From Bacillota bacterium (lineage in GTDB: Bacteria > Bacillota > SHA-98 > UBA4971): a DNA stretch of 64,000 bases. Location: the NCBI GenBank assembly GCA_024653485.1, contig JANLFY010000008.1, forward strand, positions 1 to 64,000, read 5' to 3'. Shown piece after piece: positions 35,077 to 43,185 of the stretch (position 1 is the first letter of the stretch; each line of letters begins with the position of its first letter). A program made the position numbers and the translations under genes. The notes beneath the pieces were generated by a model. It ran no database searches. It saw only the letters and a list, made by a program, of their open reading frames with translations, and was not told where the DNA came from.

Positions 35077-36144
35077 CTAGTCGCGTGCCTCGCACGCACC
35101 CACTGTGTCGAGCCTTGATGGCGCAAGGACCCTCCGCCCGATCGCCTCCGCGACCGGCCCGAGCCTGCGCATCATGTCCGCGAATGCTTCAGGCCTCACC
35201 GACTGCGGGCCGTCCGACAAGGCGCACGCCGGGTCGTCGTGTACCTCTACCATCAACCCGTCCGCTCCGCACGCCACGGCCGCGAGCGCCATCGGCACCA
35301 CCATGTCCGCGCGTCCCGTGGCGTGGCTCGGGTCAACTATGACCGGCAGATGGCTAAGTTTCTTGACGACCGCAACGGCTGACAAGTCCAGAGTGTTGCG
35401 GGTGGACGTCTCAAAGGTCCTTATGCCGCGTTCGCAGAGGATCACATTGTCGTTCCCCGCGGACAGGACGTACTCCGCCGCCATCAGCCACTCGTCTACG
35501 GAGGACATCATCCCTCTCTTGAGTATGACGGGCTTTCGCTGCAGGCCGACCTCGTGAAGGAGAGCGTAGTTGTGCATGTTCCTGGACCCTATTTGAAGAG
35601 CGTCCGCGTATGTGCAGACGAGCTCGACGTCCTGAGGGGAAACCACTTCTGTTACGACGGGTAGGCCGGTTACCTCGCGCGCCTTGGCGAGGATGCGAAG
35701 ACCCAGCTCGCCGAGGCCTTGGAAAGAGTAGGGGGAGGTGCGAGGTTTGAACGCCCCGCCCCGGAGAACGGAGGCGCCCCCCGCCGCCACGACGCGGGCT
35801 ATTCGGATCATGGAATCCTCGCCTTCCACGGCGCAAGGGCCTGCGATCACCGGGACATCCTCGCTACTGCCTCCGAAGAGGACTCCTGCGATAGGGACGG
35901 GACTGCGGTTCGGAATGAACTCCCTGCTTGCGAGCTTGAAAGGCTGCAGGACGCGTACCACCCGCTCCACGCCGGGTAGGAAAGCGATTGTGTCTGGATC
36001 GAGGCGGCGTACGTCCCCTATGAGGCCTACGACCGTGCGCTCCTCGCCCCTCGACACATGCACTCTAAGGTGTGCGTTCTCGGCAATGCGCATCACGCCA
36101 TGGATCTCGTCGTCAGTGGCGCTTTGTCTCATTATGACGATCAT
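35077..36144 (-). CDS. aroF: 3-deoxy-7-phosphoheptulonate (DAHP) synthase, type I-beta
   Basis: This enzyme joins phosphoenolpyruvate and erythrose 4-phosphate, the first shikimate-pathway step. Residues 1-70 form the ferredoxin-like regulatory domain (MIVIMRQSATDDEIHGVM). The barrel follows with VIAGPCAVEGEDSM (metal Cys), GGAFKPRTSPYSFQGLG, LQIGSRNMHNY, VILKRGM, VDPSHATGR (metal His) and GLMVEVHDDP. The length of 355 residues is close to the family norm. The ATG at 36144 has GGAGG 8 bases upstream and lies within the 3' end of the aroH frame. The N-terminal domain suggests feedback by tyrosine or phenylalanine. Confidence 0.94.
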   Translation of the reverse strand: MIVIMRQSATDDEIHGVMRIAENAHLRVHVSRGEERTVVGLIGDVRRLDPDTIAFLPGVERVVRVLQPFKLASREFIPNRSPVPIAGVLFGGSSEDVPVIAGPCAVEGEDSMIRIARVVAAGGASVLRGGAFKPRTSPYSFQGLGELGLRILAKAREVTGLPVVTEVVSPQDVELVCTYADALQIGSRNMHNYALLHEVGLQRKPVILKRGMMSSVDEWLMAAEYVLSAGNDNVILCERGIRTFETSTRNTLDLSAVAVVKKLSHLPVIVDPSHATGRADMVVPMALAAVACGADGLMVEVHDDPACALSDGPQSVRPEAFADMMRRLGPVAEAIGRRVLAPSRLDTVGACEARD

Positions 36145-36823
36145 GCGTTCTTCCTCCCAGCTCCATGTGCCGGCTATCAGCCTTGTTGCTCTTGCGTCCT
36201 CGCTCCGAACCGCATCCGATCCGCTCCGATCCATCTCCTTTAGCCGTCTCGCAGTCCGCGCTTGTGTCTGCGCGCGCAAGGTCCGGGCGGAGGATGGCAG
36301 CCTCTCCCAGGTATACGTGAACGGGCCGAGCTTGGGCGCACCTGTCCGGCGACGACGACCTCGCGCGGCGGCGAGTCCGCCTGTGCACAGCGGCGCGAGC
36401 ATCTGCCGGAAGCCTTCTCGCAGCCTGACGGTTGCCGCACCTTGCGAGGCAGGGCCGGGTGAACAGGGCAGCTTGGCTGGTCCTTCGGTCCTGTGCCGCC
36501 GAGCGGTCCTGTGCCTCCGGGGCTTCCGCACGGCGGCACAACAGAAGCACTCGCAGGCAGGACGAAAGCGCTCCCTCCACCGGGATCTCGACCCCACACA
36601 TCATGGGCACGGAAGACCAGCCTGCCTCTCTCGCGGCAGCGGCGGGAAAGGCGGCGTTGAGGTCCGCGGTTGTGGTGAAGAACGCAAACACGACGCTTTC
36701 GACATCGAGACGGTTCCGGTTGAGGATGGCGGCCAACAGCTCGCCCGTGGCTTTGGCCACGCCTTCTTTCGTGTTCGCGACGGGCGCAATTGCGCCACGT
36801 ATTGCGAAAACCTCATCGCCCAT
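36113..36823 (-). CDS. aroH: Chorismate mutase, AroH class, with a large internal insert
   Basis: AroH-class chorismate mutase turns chorismate into prephenate and is normally about 120-125 residues. Here the frame has 236. The first 95 residues match well: AIRGAIAPVANTKEGV with the active-site Arg, DLNAAFPAAAAREAGW, VEIPVEGALSSCLRVLLL. Then some 70 Arg/Ala/Pro-rich residues intervene before HVYLGEAAILRPDLAR, which holds the active-site Tyr. A further low-complexity tail overlaps aroF by 32 bases. The insert sits at a known surface turn, so a working enzyme is possible. The ATG at 36823 has GGAGGGT about 9 bases upstream. It is the first gene of the operon. Confidence 0.85.
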   Translation of the reverse strand: MGDEVFAIRGAIAPVANTKEGVAKATGELLAAILNRNRLDVESVVFAFFTTTADLNAAFPAAAAREAGWSSVPMMCGVEIPVEGALSSCLRVLLLCRRAEAPEAQDRSAAQDRRTSQAALFTRPCLARCGNRQAARRLPADARAAVHRRTRRRARSSSPDRCAQARPVHVYLGEAAILRPDLARADTSADCETAKGDGSERIGCGSERGRKSNKADSRHMELGGRTHDRHNETKRH

Positions 36824-37548
36824 CGTCACGCCACCCTCCGTTCTCATCCCAGCTAGGTGCGATCACCGCATCACCCGCCGCGCCTTGATGCGTGCGTGCA
36901 CACCGTGGCCGCGCACCCTGGCAGCACGCCGGCCTATGCGGCGTGGCTGCCTGCCTCACCGGGTCCGTGCATCGCGGCTGCGGACCGAGCCTGCGCACAG
37001 CACGCAGCGTCCGGAGGTCAAGCGGGGCGGTGGTCGGGCCGTGGTCTTGAGCATCGCGAATGATGTGGGATACGAAAAGGGCTACCCCGTGAGGGGTAGC
37101 CCTCGCACTTACCCGGTTGACCTAGCCCTGGCCCCAGAAACCCGAGTTTCCTTGGGCTATCGGACGAGTCCCGTCCAGAAAGCGCCGCTTCCCAGGAACC
37201 TCGGCCTCAAAGAGCTGCTTCCCGGCTAGAGGCCGCCTTCGCGACACGCACAACGCGGTCGCGGGACGCCACCGCCGGCGCCAACTGACATGCGATGTTC
37301 TCCCCTACCGTACTACCGTCCTGCTCGAAGACCTTTAGTTACCTTGTCGTCACATGCGTGTCTCGCGGCGTCGCTCTCGTGGGAACCTGATGCCGCGAGC
37401 ACCGCGTGCTCTCACGTGAGCGGGATTCGCTGACCTGGCGAACTTGAGCCGGCCTTAGCAGCCCCGGCTCCGGCCACGGCCCCGGCCCGCGCAAGTCTCG
37501 CTCTGCCCGCCCAGACCTACCATACTGCATGGCTGCTTATTAACACGA
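36824..37548 (-). promoter_or_regulatory. Long leader of the aro operon
   Basis: Between the promoter at 37577-37549 and the aroH start lie about 720 bases without a supported gene. A terminator-like hairpin at 37104-37079 splits it. The sequence before the hairpin has several GC stems, for example around 37250. No T-box consensus was found. Premature termination in this leader is the obvious control hypothesis. Confidence 0.5.
37079..37104 (-). terminator. Leader terminator/attenuator hairpin upstream of aroH
   Basis: AGGGCTACCCC and GGGGTAGCCCT form a perfect 11-bp stem with a four-base loop. On the minus strand it is followed by TTTCGTAT. It could attenuate the aro operon or simply end an upstream transcript. 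Confidence 0.75.
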
Positions 37549-37577
37549 AGTATAGCATCCTCAGGTTGTCCGCGCAA
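37549..37577 (-). promoter_or_regulatory. Sigma-A-like promoter of the aro operon
   Basis: Read on the minus strand, TTGCGC (37577-37572) and TATACT (37554-37549) are spaced by 17 bases. Transcription would start near 37542. Confidence 0.55.
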
Positions 37578-37732
37578 GACTCTGATCTTGAGTTCCTTCG
37601 TCTCTGCTGAAGTGCGAAAGCCTCTTGGGATGTCGAGAGGACGTGGGTGCTCGCTGCGTGGGTCAGCGGGCGGAGCCTCGCCTTCTCCGCGCGCGCCTCC
37701 CCACCCACGCGGCGCTCACGGCGCTTTCGTTC

Positions 37733-38176
37733 TCACTCCGCCGGGATGGCCCTGTGCGCTAAGGCCAGGCCTACGTCGTCCAAGTGCAAGAGTCCGACCT
37801 GAAGAAATACCGCCACGGACAGGTGTTCTCCGCGGCGGGCGACGCCCACCTTGCCGCCCACGCTGAAGCCCGCCGCCCTAGGCATGAGCTGAGCGAGTGC
37901 TTCGCGCGCCGCGCCTGTTACGGCACCCTCGTGAGGATGAGACGGGGAGATGACGCCCTCTCGCTTGGCCGCCACGAGGATGCTTTCCACAGCGCGCGCG
38001 ATGGACTGTACGAAGGGCCCGCCGACGTCCACCGCCGCGGTTTTGATTCCGGCTTCGGTGAATGCCCGCTTGAGCTCCCGCTCGTGGTCACGCGATGTGG
38101 ACATGGCCATCTGCACCGCCGCTCTCGCCACCGCGGCGCTCGGTCGTTCGCAATTTGCGTTCGAATCCGGCTGCAT
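37733..38176 (-). CDS. HutP-family RNA-binding regulator
   Basis: HutP in Bacillus subtilis binds histidine and magnesium, then an RNA hairpin, and prevents termination in the hut leader. This 147-residue protein matches the clostridial HutP branch: ARAAVQMAMSTSRDHERELK, IKTAAVDVGGPFVQSI, AKREGVISPSHPHEGAVTGA, FSVGGKVGVARRGEHLSVAV and a final LHLDDVGLALAHRAIP. No hut genes are in the window; the next genes downstream on this strand are the aro operon. The ATG has AGAGGTGG about 11 bases upstream and GAGGA next to it. A promoter at 38458 lies 250 bases upstream. Control of the aro leader is inferred. Confidence 0.82.
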   Translation of the reverse strand: MQPDSNANCERPSAAVARAAVQMAMSTSRDHERELKRAFTEAGIKTAAVDVGGPFVQSIARAVESILVAAKREGVISPSHPHEGAVTGAAREALAQLMPRAAGFSVGGKVGVARRGEHLSVAVFLQVGLLHLDDVGLALAHRAIPAE

Positions 38177-38198
38177 TCCTCGAGCACCACCTCTCGTA

Positions 38199-38234
38199 GA
38201 GACGCGCTAGGAGACGCGCTGGGAGACGCGCCAG
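38199..38234 (+). repeat. 12-bp tandem repeat, three copies
   Basis: Three near-identical units (GAGACGCGCTAG, GAGACGCGCTGG, GAGACGCGCCAG) lie back to back just upstream of the hutP-family start codon. Confidence 0.8.
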
Positions 38235-38430
38235 CCAGGGGACTGAGCCAGGCGCACCCGGCGCTCTCAGCTCTTTCGCATGACAGACGCGCAGGACAGA
38301 CGCGGGAAACCCGCGACAGAGGCAGCCGAGGCATCCCCGGCAGGGCGCTTCCTGCCTCGCAGCCGCGCTGCGCCAGCGCCGTGACGCCGTTCAGGAGCAT
38401 GCCAGCGGCCATGGCCTCACCTGCCCACAT

Positions 38431-38458
38431 TCTATACCAGCTTTCCGAGTCGCGTCAA
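38431..38458 (-). promoter_or_regulatory. Sigma-A-like promoter upstream of the hutP-family gene
   Basis: Read on the minus strand, TTGACG (38458-38453) and TATAGA (38436-38431) are 16 bases apart. The message would begin near 38424 and run about 250 bases before the hutP-family ATG. An ATG at 38412 with AGGTGAGG upstream lies in another frame. Confidence 0.6.
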
Positions 38459-38797
38459 AGTGACACGTGGCTGGCCCACTGGTCACGGAGTCGAACCTTC
38501 GAGAGTGATGGCGTTTGGGGACAAGCTCTCCCTGCTTGCCTGCCCCCTAAGCGCTCATCACGAGAGCGCGCGCTGAGAGGTCGGCAGTCTCCGGGAGGCG
38601 CCGTCGTGGGCCCTCGACTTCTGCGCCTACCGAAAGCGCCGTTGCCGCTACACAGCACTTTGCTCATGTGATAGAATCGGTCCTGGAGAAATCCTGGACA
38701 TGAGCTGGAACCCGCTCGAGTGGGCGCGATAAACCCTGGCCGGCGCCGGGTCGCCGAAGATGCGAGCCGGGCGTTGTGCGGAGGAGTGGATGACCCG
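38459..38797 (+). other. Divergent intergenic region with a possible extended -10
   Basis: No gene is supported between the hutP-family promoter and the first dehydrogenase. TGATAGAAT at 38669-38677 looks like an extended -10 for the plus-strand sugar/BMC genes, but no clear -35 is present. Confidence 0.35.
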
Positions 38798-39874
38798 ATG
38801 CTGGCGGCGAGGCTGTACGGACCAAACCAGTTGCGCTTCGAGCAAGTGCCCGTCCCGGAGCTGGAAGAGGGGGAGGCCCTCATACGCATTGCTGCGTGCG
38901 GCGTCTGTCCTAGCGATGTCAGGCTCTTCACCGGCAATGCCCGGCTACCCGTAGGCAAGGTGCCGTTCCTTGCGGGACACGAATGGGTCGGAGAAGTGGT
39001 CTCCGTCCGAGTGTCCGGCCCAATTCAGTCCGCCATCCGGCCAGGTGCGCGGGTGGCCGCCTGCTGGCTCTCGTCTTGCGGCGAGTGCGAATTCTGCCGC
39101 CGTGGCTACCCAAACTACTGTGTGCAAGACAATCGTGCCCGGGTTACCGGCGGGTTCGCCGAGTACGGCAAGGCACCGGTCACGAGTCTCTGGGAGCTCC
39201 CGGCTTCCCTTGCGTATGAAGAAGCCGTCTTCGCCGAACCCCTCGCTTGCTGCGTGAACGGGCAAGAGAGGAGTCGCATTGCAGCCCGCGACGAAGTGCT
39301 CGTGATAGGCGCCGGCCCTGTCGGGTTGCTCCATGCCCAGTTGGCTCACGTACAGGGTGCGAGAGTCATCGTGTGCGACCTGGCGGCCGAACGCCTAGAG
39401 ATCGCGCGCGGGCTGGGCATAGAGGAAACGCTTCTCATCGGTGACGTCACGTCGCCGTCCATGGCTTACCGGCTTGCGGCCGAGCGGGTCCGGAAGATGA
39501 CGGAGGGGAAAGGACCCGACAAGGTCATAGTCGCCACAAACTCGGTGGACGCCGTCAGTTGGGCCTTGGAGGTCATCGCTCCCTGCGGAATCCTCAACGT
39601 TTTCGCCGGCCTTTATCCTGAAAGTCACCTGAGCCTTGACCTTAACGCAGTACACTATAAGCAGGTAACCATCACAGGGAGCCACGATTTCAACCACACG
39701 CACTTTGATGCGGCCGTGAACCTTATCGTTCGAGGACGTGTCAATGTGAGGAAGTTGATAAGCCACGTGGTTCCACTCGCCGAGCTGGAAGAGGCCTTCC
39801 GCATCGTGGCCCAGCGCCGGGGGATGAAGGTCGTAGTGAGCCCGGACCGCTTCGAACCCTCGCGCTCGTTGTGA
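38798..39874 (+). CDS. Zinc-dependent alcohol/polyol dehydrogenase (MDR family)
   Basis: This 358-residue protein is a medium-chain zinc dehydrogenase of the sorbitol/threonine dehydrogenase type. Catalytic-zinc motifs are CGVCPSD and GHEWVG; the four structural-zinc Cys are in CGECEFCRRGYPNYC. The NAD-binding loop is VIGAGPVGLLHAQLA. It should oxidise a sugar alcohol or related compound with NAD. I chose the ATG at 38798, with GGAGGAG 11 bases upstream; a GTG at 38786 is also possible. It opens the sugar-catabolic cluster, 480 bases before a second such enzyme. Confidence 0.85.
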   Translation: MLAARLYGPNQLRFEQVPVPELEEGEALIRIAACGVCPSDVRLFTGNARLPVGKVPFLAGHEWVGEVVSVRVSGPIQSAIRPGARVAACWLSSCGECEFCRRGYPNYCVQDNRARVTGGFAEYGKAPVTSLWELPASLAYEEAVFAEPLACCVNGQERSRIAARDEVLVIGAGPVGLLHAQLAHVQGARVIVCDLAAERLEIARGLGIEETLLIGDVTSPSMAYRLAAERVRKMTEGKGPDKVIVATNSVDAVSWALEVIAPCGILNVFAGLYPESHLSLDLNAVHYKQVTITGSHDFNHTHFDAAVNLIVRGRVNVRKLISHVVPLAELEEAFRIVAQRRGMKVVVSPDRFEPSRSL

Positions 39875-40350
39875 AGGCAGTACCCCTACGCTAGACTCCT
39901 ACAGACCCTCGGAAAACAGCCGCAACCTCCCGGCAGTCGGGAGGGATACGCCACCGGCTCCTCATACCTCACGCTAGCGCGATAATGGCGGAACCTGCTC
40001 GCGACTCGCGTGCACCCGCCTTTGCTGCACCATCAACACGAGAAACGCAAGGAATCGCGGCCGCAATTGAGTACGTCGCGAACGTGAAAATTCCTATCGG
40101 TAGAAAGAAGGAATTTACCACAGGGCGACGAATGATCCAATCACAGCACATCTGTCCAGATCATGTGCACATATGTTCCAGATGCTATCGTGCGGAGTCT
40201 GCAGGATGCGCTGGTAGGCTGGCAGACGCGCTGAATTGCGCAGCCCATGAACCCGGTGGCACGGGTTTCGACCGCCGGGCGCAGCGCAGCCGCAACCGTA
40301 GCCGCAGCTGCAGCCGCTGCAGGTGGCATACGAGCAAGGAGGACGCAGCA
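39875..40350 (+). other. Intergenic region between the two dehydrogenases
   Basis: No gene is supported. The part at 40270-40325 is made of imperfect CAGCCG/GCAACC units. No clear promoter pair or known operator was found, though a regulatory role is plausible with three SorC-type regulators nearby. Confidence 0.4.
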
Positions 40351-41418
40351 TTGGTTCCCAAGAGCATGCTGGCAGCAAGGTTGTACGCTCCAGGTGACAT
40401 CCGCGTGGAGCGCGTTCTGGTCCCCCAGATTGGGGAGGACGAGGTTCTCATCAAGGTCGTGGCAGCGGGGATATGCGGATCAGACCCGTCAAGGGCCATG
40501 GCCACTGGTGCCTATTCGTATCCCATCACTATCGGGCACGAGTTCGCCGGCGAAGTGGCACTGAGAGGCGCGGGCGTGACAAACGTGTCAGAGGGCGATC
40601 GCGTCACGGCGATACCTCTCATTCCGTGCGGGTCGTGCATGTACTGCAAGAGCGGCCAGTACAACCTCTGTGATCATTACGATTATATCGGTTCCAGGAC
40701 CGACGGAGCGTTCGCTGAGTACGTGAAGACCAGAGCCGAGAACGTGCTCAGGCTTCCTGACACGGTGGATTTCGAGACTGCGGCTACAACGGATCCCGCG
40801 GCTGTCGCTCTGCATTCTGTGAGGAAAGCCGGGGTTTCCGTCGGGGACACCGTTGCGGTGCTGGGGACGGGACCGATCGGGCTCTTCACGGTTCAGTGGG
40901 CCAAGATAGCGGGTGCAGTCATGGTGTTGGCCGTCGACGTCTACGACGAGAAACTCCAGATCGCCCGGGAGCTCGGAGCAGACTTGTGCGTCAACGCCAG
41001 GAATGAAGACCCTGTCGAGGTCGTGAACCGGGTGACGAAGGGACGGGGCATCAACCGGGTCATAGAGACTGCGGGCGTGCCCCAGACGCAACGCCAGGGG
41101 TGTCTGATCGCCTCGAAACTGGGATCGGTGGTTTTCTGCGGCATATCCCACGCAGGTCTCGACCTTTCTGAAGTGGCCGTCGACAGGGTGATGCGCCGTG
41201 AGATCTCGGTGATCGGGTCGTGGAACTCGGGCGATGTGACCGTGCCGCACGAAGATGACTGGAGGACCACTCTGCACTTCATGGGCGAGGGGAGACTGGT
41301 TGCGGCGCCCTTTATAACCCATCGAGAACCGCTGTCCAACGTGCCCAAGCTGTTCGACGACATCTGGAATCGCCACGTGGTCCACGGAAAAGTCCTGTTC
41401 CTGCCGCAACTAGCGTAG
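40351..41418 (+). CDS. Zinc-dependent polyol (phosphate) dehydrogenase, GatD-like
   Basis: The 355-residue MDR dehydrogenase shows GICGSDPSRAMATGAY and GHEFAGEV (catalytic zinc), CGSCMYCKSGQYNLC (structural zinc) and VLGTGPIGLFTVQWA (NAD). The N-terminus MLAARLYAPGDIRVERVLVP resembles galactitol-1-phosphate 5-dehydrogenase and its relatives. No phosphotransferase genes are present, so the substrate may be an unphosphorylated polyol. The TTG at 40351 has AAGGAGGA 7 bases upstream; an ATG at 40366 is the alternative. The FGGY kinase follows after 32 bases, which suggests a dehydrogenase-then-kinase route. Confidence 0.85.
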   Translation: MVPKSMLAARLYAPGDIRVERVLVPQIGEDEVLIKVVAAGICGSDPSRAMATGAYSYPITIGHEFAGEVALRGAGVTNVSEGDRVTAIPLIPCGSCMYCKSGQYNLCDHYDYIGSRTDGAFAEYVKTRAENVLRLPDTVDFETAATTDPAAVALHSVRKAGVSVGDTVAVLGTGPIGLFTVQWAKIAGAVMVLAVDVYDEKLQIARELGADLCVNARNEDPVEVVNRVTKGRGINRVIETAGVPQTQRQGCLIASKLGSVVFCGISHAGLDLSEVAVDRVMRREISVIGSWNSGDVTVPHEDDWRTTLHFMGEGRLVAAPFITHREPLSNVPKLFDDIWNRHVVHGKVLFLPQLA

Positions 41419-41450
41419 TCTCCCGAGGCTTTGCAGGGGGTGCCCAAGAC

Positions 41451-43007
41451 ATGGCCCGAGGCCTCTACTATCTGGGAATAGACGCTGGGACTCAGAGCCT
41501 AAGGGCGGGGCTGTTCGATGACCGCGGACGCGCTGCTGCGCTGGAGAGCGAAGAGTACCCGCTCTATCAGGAAAGACCTGGCTGGGCTGAGCAAGATCCG
41601 GATGACTGGTGGCAGGCCGCCAAGAAGGCGGTTCGGCGCTGCCTGCGATCAGCGGAAGTGAGCCCCGATCAAGTTCGCGGCGTCTCAGTCGACGGGACTT
41701 CGTCGACTGTTGTCTTCCTGGATGCGTCGGGCAGGCCCCTCCGGCGCGCGATACTCTGGATGGACTCTCGGAATCCAGATCAAGCTGCGACCATCACTGC
41801 CACCGGGCACCCTCGACTGAGGTACGTGGGTGGGCAGGAATCACCTGAGTGGATGATGGCGAAAGCCCTTTGGGTCAAAGAAAACGAATCTGAAACCTGG
41901 CGCCAGGCCGCGCGGGTGATGGAGCAGACCGACTGGCTCATTCTCAGGCTCACCGGTGAGTACACGGCGTCCCGCTGTAACGCCACGTGCAAATGGCATT
42001 ATTCGCTTCCTGACGGCGGTTTCGATGAGAGTCTGCTTGCCGCTTCCGGGCTGCTTGAGCTTCGGGATATGTGGCCTCAGCGAGTGCTGCCGATCGGCGC
42101 TCTCGCGGGAGAGCTGACCTCTCAGGCAGCCGAAGAACTCGGCCTTGAGCCCGGCACTCCCGTCGCGGAAGGCGGCATAGATGCGCACATAGGAATGATA
42201 GGTCTCGACGGTCTGGAACCCGGCAGGTTATCGGTGATTCTCGGGACTTCCAACGTTCACCTCACCAACAGCGAGCAGCCCGTGTTCCACCGTGGGATAT
42301 GGGGCCCGTATCCCGGCGCCATGCTGGAGGGACTTTGGCTAATCGAGGGCGGACAGATTTCGTCCGGTTCCATAGTGCGGTGGTTCCGCGACGTGTTCAT
42401 GACGAGCGGTGCCTGTGCGGGCGCGGCGTCAACCTCAGATCCCTATGAGACCATGAACCGCGAAGCTGCCGAAGTGCCTCCTGGGTGCGAGGGGCTGGTA
42501 GTGCTCGATCATTGGCAGGGAAACAGAACACCGTTGCGGGATCCGCTCTCACGAGGGGTCATTCTGGGGCTTTCGCTAAAGCACGGGCGTGGGCACCTGA
42601 TTCGAGCGATCTTCGAAGCGTGCGCCTTCGGAACCAGGCAAGTCCTGGAAACATTCCGAGAGGCCGGCGTTGAGGTCCATGAGTTGAGGGCGTGCGGCGG
42701 CGCGACCAAGAGCCGGTTGTGGCTTCAGATATACGCGGACGTATGTGGCGTGCCGGTCGTCCTGACGAAGGTGAGAGAGGCCTCCGTGCTCGGCTCCGCG
42801 ATCGTTGGAGCTTTTGGCGCGGGCAGATATAGCTCAATTGAGAAAGCAGCAGCATCAATGGTTGAGGTCCATGAAGTCGTGCAACCTGACACAGGCGTAG
42901 CGGACGTATACGACTTCTACTACAAGAGGTACCTCCAGACGTACGAGGCGAACCGAGACATACTTCATTCCCTGGCCGCCAGAGCTCTCTCAAAGGCAGG
43001 TGGCTGA
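41451..43007 (+). CDS. FGGY-family carbohydrate kinase
   Basis: The 518-residue protein has the FGGY kinase layout. The first ATP-phosphate loop is YLGIDAGTQSLRAGLFD, followed by GVSVDGTSSTVVFLD and WMDSRNPDQA. The second domain has GGIDAHIGMIGLD, a sugar-site Asp, ILGTSNVHL, and RACGGATKSRLWLQIYADV near the C-terminus. Such kinases phosphorylate ketoses or polyols, for example ribulose, xylulose or ribitol; the substrate is not certain. It is the likely step that creates the sugar phosphate used by the RpiB-like and DeoC enzymes of the BMC locus. Confidence 0.87.
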   Translation: MARGLYYLGIDAGTQSLRAGLFDDRGRAAALESEEYPLYQERPGWAEQDPDDWWQAAKKAVRRCLRSAEVSPDQVRGVSVDGTSSTVVFLDASGRPLRRAILWMDSRNPDQAATITATGHPRLRYVGGQESPEWMMAKALWVKENESETWRQAARVMEQTDWLILRLTGEYTASRCNATCKWHYSLPDGGFDESLLAASGLLELRDMWPQRVLPIGALAGELTSQAAEELGLEPGTPVAEGGIDAHIGMIGLDGLEPGRLSVILGTSNVHLTNSEQPVFHRGIWGPYPGAMLEGLWLIEGGQISSGSIVRWFRDVFMTSGACAGAASTSDPYETMNREAAEVPPGCEGLVVLDHWQGNRTPLRDPLSRGVILGLSLKHGRGHLIRAIFEACAFGTRQVLETFREAGVEVHELRACGGATKSRLWLQIYADVCGVPVVLTKVREASVLGSAIVGAFGAGRYSSIEKAAASMVEVHEVVQPDTGVADVYDFYYKRYLQTYEANRDILHSLAARALSKAGG

Positions 43008-43185
43008 AACCACGGAGGCCTCTCCTCGCAGGTCGGAGCGCATTTCCGGACGATGGGGGTTTCCAACTGGGATTGCTCTAGGGGAGGTGGTGATACGGGG
43101 ACGCAAAGCGCAGGATTCGTGAGGAGATGACCGTCAACTACCTCGGAACATCTCAAGTACTCATGGACAAGGGGAGGCAGAAAAC

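Noticed and set aside
37225-37290. T-box-like string (GGTGGCGTCCCGCG on the minus strand) in the aro leader
   Set aside because: It has extra bases between the TGG and CCGCG parts of the T-box consensus and lies about 165 bases from the terminator, too far for an antiterminator. No other T-box element was found.
38199-38234. CRISPR-like or iteron-like direct repeats
   Set aside because: Units are only 12 bases, contiguous and without spacers, and other repeats in the window are of the same slippage type. No cas or replication genes are nearby.
37918-38430. Minus-strand frame of 170 codons overlapping the hutP-family gene
   Set aside because: It has a promoter and a ribosome binding site near its start, but runs in another frame through the hutP-family gene and becomes Ser/Arg/Pro-rich with no family resemblance. 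The hutP frame has clear conserved motifs.
39875-40350. Promoter or CcpA-type operator for the sugar/BMC cluster
   Set aside because: No -35/-10 pair with good spacing and no CcpA-like palindrome could be found, only GC-rich imperfect repeats.
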